DNA from: Synergistaceae bacterium
Lineage (GTDB): Bacteria > Synergistota > Synergistia > Synergistales > Aminobacteriaceae
Assembly (NCBI GenBank): GCA_018436595.1
Contig: JAHDLC010000014.1
Coordinates: forward strand, 1-64,000
Reading direction: 5' to 3'
DNA: 64,000 nt
A program made the position numbers and the translations under genes. Positions 17,638-24,862 of this stretch are shown piece by piece (positions within the stretch are counted from its first letter, which is position 1; each line of letters opens with the position of its first letter). Below the pieces are notes generated by a model. It searched no databases, had not been told where the DNA came from, and saw only the letters and a program-made list of their open reading frames with translations.

Positions 17638-18527
17638 TCTGATTTGTCTCCTTTCTCCGTCTGCCCATAAAAGCAAAACACCGTCCCTGATCCCATGGTG
17701 GCGAAGCGCTCCCTGAACGCCCCGTACAGGGCCCACTGAGCCCGGAACCCCGTGCAGTGACCGGCGGCGACGAGAGACGGGGAAAATTCCCCAAGGGCGG
17801 AGACCGTCTTTTCAATCCGGTCTTCCGAAGCTTCCACCAGGTGAAGGCCCCCGATGACCCCTTCGAGCCTTTCCTCCTTTTTGAGGCAGTGCCTGAGGAT
17901 GTTGATGATGCCGGCATGGCTGCATCCTGTGACCACAACCGCTCCCAGCCCCTTTACCCGGGCGGTGAGAGCGAGGTCGTCCTTCATGAGATCCTTTTCA
18001 ACCCTTCCGTCTTCCGTCACCGTGGAAAGACTGATTCCCACCTCCTCGAAGTCCGTGACCCTGGGGACTTCGCCCGTGGTGGAAAGACCCGGCATCAGCT
18101 GCAGGGGGTCTGCAGCCGGTACCAGTTCAGCCCCTGCTTTCCGCAGGTCGTCCGCTTCGTCGCCCTGCATGACCCCGACGTGGCGGAAGAAAGGATCGGT
18201 GATGAAATTGAGACGGAAGAGTGAGGGATGGGCGATGACAGGCAGATCTCTTTTTCCGATGGCTTTCAGTATCGCCGAAAGCCCTTTCGTGTGGTCGTAA
18301 TGGCAATGGGTGATCACGATGGCGTCTGTCTGATGGAGAGGAATCTGAAGCTGGTTGATGTTGTACAGAAGAGCGTCGGGGTTTTGCCCCACATCGACGA
18401 GTATTCTCCGGACATGGCCTTTCCGCTCCGCCTCCAGCCAGAAGGAAACGCCGTGCTGGCCGAGGAGGGGGCTTTCATAAGGGACACTGTCCTCCGCAAG
18501 TACCGTGACTTTCAGTGAATCGAGCAT
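17634..18527 (-). CDS. Metallo-beta-lactamase-fold hydrolase
   Basis: 297 residues. Zinc-site motif THCHYDHTKG (HxHxDH at 74-79), then VTGCSHAGIINI and GGLHL, the pattern of the MBL subgroup that includes methanopterin-pathway DHPPPS-like proteins found widely in anaerobes. Substrate unknown. Start ATG 18527 follows GGAG by 8 nt. It lies between fur and brnQ on the same strand and is coupled to brnQ by a 4-bp overlap. Confidence 0.85.
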   Translation of the reverse strand: MLDSLKVTVLAEDSVPYESPLLGQHGVSFWLEAERKGHVRRILVDVGQNPDALLYNINQLQIPLHQTDAIVITHCHYDHTKGLSAILKAIGKRDLPVIAHPSLFRLNFITDPFFRHVGVMQGDEADDLRKAGAELVPAADPLQLMPGLSTTGEVPRVTDFEEVGISLSTVTEDGRVEKDLMKDDLALTARVKGLGAVVVTGCSHAGIINILRHCLKKEERLEGVIGGLHLVEASEDRIEKTVSALGEFSPSLVAAGHCTGFRAQWALYGAFRERFATMGSGTVFCFYGQTEKGDKSE

Positions 18528-18618
18528 GATCTCATCTCCTGCCCCATGGAATAGTCCCTGAACGCGAAAAAACGCCCGTGCCCTTCCCCCTCCTCTCTTT
18601 TCGGCAATCGGCGGGCGC

Positions 18619-19164
18619 CTACTGTCCCTGGCCTCCCCGGAATCTCCGGCGCCTGGGACAGTGGCCGGAGCGGCCGAAGGGCCCCTGGTCCGCCGGGGAG
18701 GCATTTTCATCCTTCAGCTCTTCCCGGCATTTTCCGCACAGCCCGGCAATGGCGATGGACTGGGGGAGAAGTTCCATTCCGGTATCCCCAAGCCATTGTT
18801 CCAGGGTTTCCTGTTTCCTGTCCTCTCCCCCGAGAGGGAAGAGGGATCCGCAGTGCCTGCAGAAGGCGGACACGTGGAGCTTCTGCTCTGGCATCTCAAG
18901 CCGGAACTGTCCCTCGTTCAGGTAGATGACGTTCACCACGCCCATCTCGGCGAGAAGGTTGATGGTCCGGTAGACGGTGGCGATGCCGATGGACGGGTCG
19001 AGATCCCTCGTCTTTCCCCAGATGTCCTGCACCGTGGAAGGAATCCCGATATTTTCGGCGATCACCCGGAAAAGGACCTCCCGTTGGGCCGTGAGGCGGA
19101 GTCCCCTGTTCTTCAGTTTTTCAAGAAAGCCGGTCACAGCGGTTTCGTGCTGTTGTTCGTCCAT
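18619..19164 (-). CDS. Fur-family metal-responsive repressor
   Basis: 181 residues: winged-helix domain (RLTAQREVLFRVIAENIG, then GIATVYRTINLLAEMGVV) and a dimerisation domain with two structural-zinc CxxC pairs (Cys102/105 in FCRHCGS, Cys143/146 in GLCGKCREEL). The C-terminal 30 residues are basic and low-complexity, longer than usual. The dimerisation domain lacks most of the His cluster of classic Fur, so Fur, Zur and PerR cannot be told apart. Ribosome site CAGGAGGAAACAAATG. It is divergent from the Fe-S carrier operon, and a Fur-type box lies between them. Confidence 0.88.
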   Translation of the reverse strand: MDEQQHETAVTGFLEKLKNRGLRLTAQREVLFRVIAENIGIPSTVQDIWGKTRDLDPSIGIATVYRTINLLAEMGVVNVIYLNEGQFRLEMPEQKLHVSAFCRHCGSLFPLGGEDRKQETLEQWLGDTGMELLPQSIAIAGLCGKCREELKDENASPADQGPFGRSGHCPRRRRFRGGQGQ

Positions 19165-19198
19165 TTGTTTCCTCCTGGGGCAGATCGTGTTTTTCCTC

Positions 19199-19248
19199 TT
19201 GACATAATGGCACAAAGGGGTCTATTATGCAACTGATAATCAGTATCA
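19199..19248 (+). promoter_or_regulatory. Promoter with Fur-type box for the Fe-S carrier operon
   Basis: TTGACA (19199-19204), 18-nt spacer, TATTAT (19223-19228). A 7-1-7 inverted repeat TGATAAT-C-AGTATCA (19234-19248; one mismatched position between arms) covers the expected transcription start. It matches the Fur/PerR/Zur box type closely, so repression by the divergent Fur-family protein is likely. Confidence 0.75.
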
Positions 19249-19266
19249 TTAAAGGAGGAATGAATA

Positions 19267-19527
19267 ATGCCTGCACGGAACGGAACAGGACCCCTCGGAA
19301 TGGGGCCCATGACAGGTTGGGGAAGAGGATGGTGTGCCGGAGGCAGAGGTATGGGCCGCGGTTTCGCCGGATACGGCAGGTTCGGCATGGGGCGTGGTTT
19401 CGGCGGCGTATGGGGATCTCCCGTCACTCCTGAAATGGAAGAGCAGGTTCTTCGGCAGGAGATGGAGATGCTGAAAGCCAGGATGGATGAGCTTCAGGCC
19501 CGGCTCGGAAAGGACAGCAAGGAATGA
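19267..19527 (+). CDS. DUF5320 small Gly/Met-rich protein
   Basis: 86 residues: N-terminal part rich in Gly, Met, Arg and aromatics (GPLGMGPMTGWGRGWCAG, repeats of GRGFxGxGRFGMG) and a C-terminal amphipathic helix (EEQVLRQEMEMLKARMDELQ). This is the DUF5320 pattern, regularly found beside NifX-like and MinD-like genes in anaerobes; function unknown. Preceded by AAAGGAGG. Overlaps the next gene by 4 bp. Confidence 0.85.
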   Translation: MPARNGTGPLGMGPMTGWGRGWCAGGRGMGRGFAGYGRFGMGRGFGGVWGSPVTPEMEEQVLRQEMEMLKARMDELQARLGKDSKE

Positions 19528-19886
19528 CGAAGGCGGCCATCGCTCTTGACGGCAGCGTTGTTTCCGAGCATTTCGGAAAGGTCCGGGAGTTTCTTTTCCT
19601 TACCTTTGAAAACGGAAGGGAGATTTCCAGGGAGGTTCTTCCTGCCCCCACGGCTGATCATGCGCCGGGCGTTTTCCCCAACTGGGTGAAATCCATGGGG
19701 GCGGACGTGGTTATGGCGGGGGGCATGGGCGTCAAGGCCAAGCAGTTTTTCGAGACCCTCGGAGTCCAGGTCCTCACGGTGCCTCCCATGGATGTTGAAG
19801 AGGGTGTGAAAGCCCTTCTTCTGGGAACAGTCCGGACAGTGGAAACCGACTGCGGTCACGGTTCGGATCACGACTGCGGCAAATGA
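19524..19886 (+). CDS. NifX/NifB-C-terminal-like iron-molybdenum-cofactor-binding-fold protein
   Basis: 120 residues of the dinitrogenase iron-molybdenum cofactor family: AIALDGSVVSEHFGK, MGADVVMAGGMGVKAKQFFETLG and a Cys/His-rich tail (DCGHGSDHDCGK) that could bind metal. No nitrogenase genes are in the window; homologues in non-diazotrophs are of unknown function and probably carry or shield an Fe-S cluster. Overlaps both neighbours by 4 bp. Confidence 0.87.
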   Translation: MTKAAIALDGSVVSEHFGKVREFLFLTFENGREISREVLPAPTADHAPGVFPNWVKSMGADVVMAGGMGVKAKQFFETLGVQVLTVPPMDVEEGVKALLLGTVRTVETDCGHGSDHDCGK

Positions 19887-20725
19887 AGATAGCGGTGGCC
19901 AGCGGCAAGGGAGGCACGGGAAAGACAAGCATCTCGGCCTCCCTTGTGCTTGCACGCCCGGAAAACCTCGCGCTTGATCTCGATGTGGAGGAGCCGAACC
20001 TGAGTATTCTCCTCGGTGCCTTCGAGGGGGGCGTGTTGCCCGTCACGATGCCCATCGCCAGGATTGAAGGAAGCAAGTGCGTTGAATGCGGGAAATGCGC
20101 CCGGAGCTGTGTCTTCGGAGCCATAGCGTGGATGGGTGCGGGATTCCCCGTCATCAACGATTCACTGTGCCGGGGATGCGGCCTTTGTCCCAGGGTTTGC
20201 CCCACGGAAGCCATATATGAGGAGGATCAGACCGTCGGGGAAGTCCGGTCAGGAACCTGCGGCGGGGTCCCTTTTCTCGAAGGGCGGCTCCGGGTCGGGA
20301 GCGTCAACACAGTCCGCGTCATCGAGGAAACGGTAAAAAAGGCGAAGGCGTTCAACCGGCCCGACTGGCTGATGGACTGCCCTCCGGGAACGGCCTGTCC
20401 TGTCGCGGCATCACTCCGCCACGCGGACATGGCCCTTCTGGTGACGGAGCCTACACCGTTCGGACGGTCCGATCTGGAGGGAATGCTTGAATTGACGGCG
20501 GACATGAACATTCCGACGGCTCTCGTGATCAACAAAACGGGAATCGGCGATCTCTCTCTCGACGATCTGTGCACACGGTTCGGTGTGGATGTGCTTGCCC
20601 GCTATCCCTTTTCCCGGTCTGCCGCGGAATGCGGGGCCAGGGGGGAATCGCCTTTCAAAACCGATGCGGGATGGGCTGAAATTACCCGTACGCTCTGGTC
20701 GAGGATCGAAAGGAGATACTCATGA
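19883..20725 (+). CDS. MinD-superfamily P-loop ATPase with inserted ferredoxin domain (copy 1)
   Basis: 280 residues. Deviant Walker A ASGKGGTGKTSISASL at the start, switch-like DLDVEEPNL, then a two-[4Fe-4S] ferredoxin insert (CVECGKCARSCVFGAI and CRGCGLCPRVCPTEAI, about 72-115), then the rest of the ATPase with DCPPGTACPVAASL and VTEPTPFGRSDLEGM. Such proteins come in pairs beside NifX-like proteins in many anaerobes and are thought to be Fe-S assembly or transfer ATPases; the client is not known. Confidence 0.9.
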   Translation: MKIAVASGKGGTGKTSISASLVLARPENLALDLDVEEPNLSILLGAFEGGVLPVTMPIARIEGSKCVECGKCARSCVFGAIAWMGAGFPVINDSLCRGCGLCPRVCPTEAIYEEDQTVGEVRSGTCGGVPFLEGRLRVGSVNTVRVIEETVKKAKAFNRPDWLMDCPPGTACPVAASLRHADMALLVTEPTPFGRSDLEGMLELTADMNIPTALVINKTGIGDLSLDDLCTRFGVDVLARYPFSRSAAECGARGESPFKTDAGWAEITRTLWSRIERRYS

Positions 20726-21597
20726 GCATCCGGGAGATCGTGATCATCAGCGGCAAGGGCGGCACGGGAAAGACGACGCTGACAGCCTCTCTCGCCGCCG
20801 TGGCGGAAGAGGGAAAAATTCTCGCCGATGCCGACGTTGACGCTCCCAACCTGGCGCTTCTGCTCCATCCGGAGGAGACGTTCAGAGAACCCTTCCGCGG
20901 CATGTCCGTTGCCGAAGTCGACCGGGCGCGGTGCCTGGGGTGCGGAGTGTGCGAAGAGAGCTGCAGATACGACGCCATTCACGTCCGGGACGGGAAAGCC
21001 GTCGTGGACGAGGGATTCTGCGAGGGATGCAGGGTATGCCTTCATGTCTGTCCCGAGCAGTGCATTTCGCTGAAAAATTTTGAGCGGGGAACCATACGCC
21101 GGGGGGATACTGCTCTGGGCCCCCTGTGGCACGCCCGGCTCAATCCCGGAGGGGAGAACACCGGCCTGATGGTGGCACTGCTCAGGAGGGAAGCGAGAAA
21201 GGAAGCGGAGGCCTCCGGTGCGCAGCTCATACTAACCGACGGACCTCCGGGCATCGGCTGTCCGGTGACGTCGTCGGTCACGGGAGCCGATTTTGCGGTC
21301 ATTGTCTCCGAGCCTTCCCGGTCCGCCCTGTCGGATCTCCGGCGGGCTGCGGAATTGTGCGGTATACTGTCGGTGCCCTTCGGAATAGTGGTCAACCGCT
21401 GGAACCTCTCGGAGGAGCTCACCGATGCGATACGGACAACGTGCGGAGATGAAGGATGGTCCCTTCTCGGAACAATACCCTTCGACGTGAAGATCGCGGA
21501 GGCTGTTGGTGCCGGACGGATACCCGCCGAGGAAATGGGGGGGGACCTCCCGGAATTATGGCGTTCAATACAGAAAACAGGGAGGCTGAAACGATGA
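20722..21597 (+). CDS. MinD-superfamily P-loop ATPase with inserted ferredoxin domain (copy 2)
   Basis: 291 residues with the same architecture as its upstream partner: Walker A ISGKGGTGKTTLTASL, DADVDAPNL, ferredoxin insert (CLGCGVCEESCRYDAI, CEGCRVCLHVCPEQCI), then DGPPGIGCPVTSSVTGADF and VSEPSRSALSDLRRA. Sequence identity to copy 1 is moderate, so the pair is an old duplication and probably forms a heterodimer. 4-bp overlaps on both sides indicate fixed stoichiometry. Confidence 0.9.
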   Translation: MSIREIVIISGKGGTGKTTLTASLAAVAEEGKILADADVDAPNLALLLHPEETFREPFRGMSVAEVDRARCLGCGVCEESCRYDAIHVRDGKAVVDEGFCEGCRVCLHVCPEQCISLKNFERGTIRRGDTALGPLWHARLNPGGENTGLMVALLRREARKEAEASGAQLILTDGPPGIGCPVTSSVTGADFAVIVSEPSRSALSDLRRAAELCGILSVPFGIVVNRWNLSEELTDAIRTTCGDEGWSLLGTIPFDVKIAEAVGAGRIPAEEMGGDLPELWRSIQKTGRLKR

Positions 21598-21932
21598 TCC
21601 GGATAGCGGTCGCCGCGTCAGGAAAAGAAGAAACGTCCCAGGTAGCCGACAGGTTTGCACGGGCTCCTTTTTTTATCATTGCGGACGAAGAAGGAAAAAT
21701 CCTTGAGGCGTTTGAAAACGACGCCGGGGCCGAACAGCACGGCGCCGCTTCCAAGGCTCTCATGACGCTGTCCCAGAAGCAGGTTTCGGTACTGCTCGCC
21801 CCGAGGATGGGGCCGAATGCCCTCGGGTTTATCCGGCAGGCGAACATGGATGCGTTCTGTGCCGAAGGAATGACGGTGAGGGAAGCCCTGGACAAGTATA
21901 AAAGCGCCTCCCTGGAAAAAATAAACAAGTAG
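21594..21932 (+). CDS. NifX-like cofactor-binding-fold protein (copy 2)
   Basis: 112 residues, family fold as in the upstream copy: RIAVAASGKEETSQVADRFA and QVSVLLAPRMGPNALGFIR. It lacks the Cys/His-rich tail of copy 1. The ATG overlaps the stop of the second MinD-type ATPase (ATGA); earlier in-frame starts lie inside that gene. Confidence 0.85.
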   Translation: MIRIAVAASGKEETSQVADRFARAPFFIIADEEGKILEAFENDAGAEQHGAASKALMTLSQKQVSVLLAPRMGPNALGFIRQANMDAFCAEGMTVREALDKYKSASLEKINK

Positions 21933-21950
21933 AAGGAGCGGACTTCATTC

Positions 21951-22715
21951 ATGACATTACCGCCGAAAAGCGACAGGAAGCAGATTAAAAAGATATACGC
22001 CGTGGGCAGCGGAAAGGGAGGCGTGGGAAAGAGCTCCGTCACGTCCCTTCTCGCCGTCTCCGCGGCCAGGATGGGCAAAAAAGTGGGCATTCTGGACGCC
22101 GACATAACCGGGCCGTCCATTCCCACTTTCTTCGGGCTCAGCACGTTCCCCTTCGGGAATGCCGAGGGCATCGAGCCTCCGAAGACCAGCCTCGGAATCA
22201 AGGTCATCTCCATGAACCTCCTGCTGGACGATCCGGCGAAGCCCGTGGTCTGGCGGGGTCCCCTTCTGGGGAATGCGGTGACTCAGTTCTTTACCGACGT
22301 GCAGTGGAATGACCTGGACGTTCTCTTCATCGACCTTCCTCCCGGAACGGCCGATGCAGTGCTCACAGTAATGCAGACCATACCCCTCGACGGCTTCCTT
22401 CTTGTCACGTCCCCCCAGGAAATCGCGTCCCTGGTGGTCCGGAAGGCGGCGAAGATGGCGGAGATGCTCTCCGTTCCCCTCGTGGGGGTGGTCGAAAACA
22501 TGAGCGCCTTTGTCTGCCCGGACTGCGGCAAGAGGGTAGAGCTTTTCGGCAAAAGCCATTCGCCCGCCCTTATGGATGATCTCGGCACCTCCTTCTGGGG
22601 CAGCCTTCCCCTCGACCCCTCCCTGGCGGAGATGGCGGACGGGGGAAAAATCGAAGCATACGAAAACAAAGAGGTTTTTGATATACTTGCACAGGGGCTG
22701 CAGGGCAGAATCTAG
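21951..22715 (+). CDS. mrp: Mrp/NBP35-family Fe-S cluster carrier ATPase
   Basis: 254 residues. Walker A VGSGKGGVGKSSVTSLLA, the DADITGPSIP switch, FIDLPPGTADAVLTVMQ and the cluster-binding CxxC in AFVCPDCGKRVELFG. ApbC/Mrp proteins hold a [4Fe-4S] cluster at the dimer interface and pass it to apoproteins. Without the N-terminal DUF59 domain of larger Mrp proteins. Last clear member of the Fur-box operon, 18 nt after the NifX-like gene. Confidence 0.93.
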   Translation: MTLPPKSDRKQIKKIYAVGSGKGGVGKSSVTSLLAVSAARMGKKVGILDADITGPSIPTFFGLSTFPFGNAEGIEPPKTSLGIKVISMNLLLDDPAKPVVWRGPLLGNAVTQFFTDVQWNDLDVLFIDLPPGTADAVLTVMQTIPLDGFLLVTSPQEIASLVVRKAAKMAEMLSVPLVGVVENMSAFVCPDCGKRVELFGKSHSPALMDDLGTSFWGSLPLDPSLAEMADGGKIEAYENKEVFDILAQGLQGRI

Positions 22716-22750
22716 GCTCAAAAAGTATGCCCCGGGGGAGTAATGAGGGC

Positions 22751-23440
22751 ATGCAGGAGAGCATTGAAAACAGGCAGGACTCCGTTCCCGGTGGCGCAGC
22801 GGCACCGGGAACGGCTATTGAAGAGCGGTCGATCACCGAAAAGCTTGAGACCGTATTGGGGAACCTCCCCCCGGACAGGGTCACCCTGGAGGAAATACGG
22901 GACCTCATCGGCCAGGACGGCCTGCTTCTGCTGTCGGCCTTTCTGACCCTCGTGTTTCTTGTTCCCGTGTCCATTCCGGGGGTCAGTACCGTGTTCGGGG
23001 CTGCGATCCTCCTGATCGGCATCAGCCGCCTCATGGGAAGGAACCTGTGGCTTCCGGGGCGGATAGCGAGGAAGACCCTTCCAGCCGAAAACATACGGAA
23101 CGCCATCAGGCGGGGATCCAGGTGGCTCAGCTCTCTCGAAAAAATCAGCCGGCCCCACAGGATGAGCGGGTTCGTGACCGCTCCCATGGCTGACAGGATA
23201 AACAGCCTTGCCATGATCGCGGGGGCGGTTCTGCTGATGGCGCCCTTCGGTCTCGTTCCGTTCAGCAATACGCTCCCGGCTCTTGCGCTCCTGTTCCTGG
23301 CAATCGGGCTGCTCCAGAAGGACGGGTTCCATATCCTCTGCGGCCACCTGCTTAATGTCGCCACCGTGGTCTATTTCACGGTGCTCGTCGTCGGCGGGGG
23401 AGTGGCCGTCAGGGAGCTGTTCAGGAGGCTCGCCGGGTAG
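22751..23440 (+). CDS. ExoD-family membrane protein
   Basis: 229 residues with the ExoD domain: LPPDRVTLEEIRDLIGQDGL, FLVPVSIPGVSTVFGAAILLIG and MAPFGLVPFSNTLPALALLF, containing about four membrane segments. In rhizobia ExoD affects exopolysaccharide and alkaline tolerance, but the molecular role is unknown. ATG 22751 is chosen since GGGGGAG lies upstream at a usable distance; an earlier in-frame ATG (22727) has no ribosome site. Only 35 nt after mrp, so it may be the tail of that operon. Confidence 0.8.
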   Translation: MQESIENRQDSVPGGAAAPGTAIEERSITEKLETVLGNLPPDRVTLEEIRDLIGQDGLLLLSAFLTLVFLVPVSIPGVSTVFGAAILLIGISRLMGRNLWLPGRIARKTLPAENIRNAIRRGSRWLSSLEKISRPHRMSGFVTAPMADRINSLAMIAGAVLLMAPFGLVPFSNTLPALALLFLAIGLLQKDGFHILCGHLLNVATVVYFTVLVVGGGVAVRELFRRLAG

Positions 23441-23471
23441 GCCCGGGCACGGTCCCGGGGAAAAAAACGAG

Positions 23472-23512
23472 GCAGCCGCGTCCATCCCACGGATGGATGC
23501 GGCTGCTTTTTT
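23472..23512 (+). terminator. Strong rho-independent terminator
   Basis: 16-bp stem GCAGCCGC-GTCCATCC with GGATGGAT-GCGGCTGC (one mismatch-free arm of 8 plus 8 with a G-T pair), loop CAC, then six T. Confidence 0.9.
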
Positions 23513-23557
23513 CATGGGCGGCCATGCTCTCCCAAGTGCCGGGGCACCTCCTCAGGA

Positions 23558-23586
23558 TTGACAAATTTCGTTTCCTCCTGTACCGT
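23558..23586 (+). promoter_or_regulatory. Candidate promoter for carAB
   Basis: TTGACA (23558-23563), 17-nt spacer, TACCGT (23581-23586); the -10 match is weak. The following 75 nt are very AT-rich. Confidence 0.4.
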
Positions 23587-23665
23587 GAGTGAAACAAAAG
23601 TTTATTTCATATATATTTATGTACCTTATTTTATATTTGTTGGCAGGAAGGAAGATCAGGAGAAA

Positions 23666-24862
23666 ATGAATGACTGTTTTCTGGTTCTGGAGGACGGGGA
23701 ATGCTTCGGGGGAATATCATTCGGGTGCAGGGCTCCGAAGGCGGGAGAGCTTGGTTTTCCGCCGGCCGGCGGGGCAGGAGCGGGAGAAGTGGTGTTCAAC
23801 ACGGCCATGGGAGGCTACCACGAGATGCTGACCGATCCGTCCTACGCCGGGCAGATTGTGGCTCTCACCTGTCCCCACGGGGGGAACTACGGGTGTTCCG
23901 ATGACTGGTCGGAACGGGGCCCCGACGAGCCGGGTCTTCCCGAGATCAAGCTTTCCGGCCTGGTGGTGCGGTCCCTGTACTCCGGGCCGGTGCCGAAAGG
24001 ACGGATACCCCTCTCCGAATTTCTCCGAAGAAACGGCGTGCCGGGGATAGAGGGGGTCGATACCCGGGCGCTGACCCTCCGGCTGCGGGACAGGGGCAGC
24101 TGCACCGGACTCCTTGTGAGTTCCTCCTCCGGCAGCGCCCTTTCCGCTTCGGAGATGGACCGTGCCCTCGCCTTCCTGAAGGCCGTTCCGTCCATGGAGG
24201 GACGGAACCTCCTCCCGTCGGTGGGGACGCGGTCACTGAAATGCCGGGATGTGCCCGGAAACTGCAGATTTGCAGTAGTGGACTGCGGGATCAAGGGAAA
24301 CATCCTCCGGGAACTCTCCCTCCGGGGAGTGTCTTCAACGGTGTTTCCCTGGACGGCAACGGCGGAGGACATTCTCCGGTCTTCCCCGGACGGGGTCCTT
24401 TTTTCCAACGGACCGGGGGACCCTGCCGTTCTTTCTTCCCTGGCGGAGGTGATCCGGGAGCTCCTGGGCCGCCTTCCGGTGTTCGGCATCTGCCTGGGGC
24501 ACCAGCTGATCGCCCACGCCCTGGGAGGAACGACACAGAAGATGAAGTTCGGCCACCACGGGTGCAACCACCCCGTCCGGGACGAGCGGACGGGGCAGGT
24601 CCAGGTGACCAGCCAGAACCACGGTTTCGAGGTGGACGGCTCCTCCCTTCCCCCCGGGGTGAACGTCTGGTTCCGGAACGCCAATGACGGCACGGTGGAG
24701 GGACTGTACCACGAATGCCTTCCGGTGCTTTCCTGCCAGTTTCACCCGGAGGGCGCGCCCGGTCCCCGGGACTCCCTGTGGGTCTTCGACGAGTTCGTGA
24801 AGGCCGCCGCCGTCTTTTCCGCAGAAAAGGAGATGATTCCATGCCGGCACGCAGGGATCTGA
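23666..24862 (+). CDS. carA: Carbamoyl-phosphate synthase small (glutaminase) subunit
   Basis: 398 residues. CarA N-terminal domain (LEDGECFGGISFG, FNTAMGGYHEMLTDPSY) and class-I glutamine amidotransferase domain with nucleophile Cys in FGICLGHQLIAHALGG (about 275) and the His/Glu pair in QFHPEGAPGP. It releases ammonia from glutamine for CarB, feeding pyrimidine and arginine synthesis. ATG 23666 is chosen; GGAG is close upstream and CarA homology starts here. The 3' end overlaps carB by 22 bp. Confidence 0.96.
   Translation: MNDCFLVLEDGECFGGISFGCRAPKAGELGFPPAGGAGAGEVVFNTAMGGYHEMLTDPSYAGQIVALTCPHGGNYGCSDDWSERGPDEPGLPEIKLSGLVVRSLYSGPVPKGRIPLSEFLRRNGVPGIEGVDTRALTLRLRDRGSCTGLLVSSSSGSALSASEMDRALAFLKAVPSMEGRNLLPSVGTRSLKCRDVPGNCRFAVVDCGIKGNILRELSLRGVSSTVFPWTATAEDILRSSPDGVLFSNGPGDPAVLSSLAEVIRELLGRLPVFGICLGHQLIAHALGGTTQKMKFGHHGCNHPVRDERTGQVQVTSQNHGFEVDGSSLPPGVNVWFRNANDGTVEGLYHECLPVLSCQFHPEGAPGPRDSLWVFDEFVKAAAVFSAEKEMIPCRHAGI

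Noticed and set aside
19524-21932. Nitrogen fixation locus
   Set aside because: NifX-like and MinD-type proteins alone are common in non-fixers; no nifHDK or nifB.
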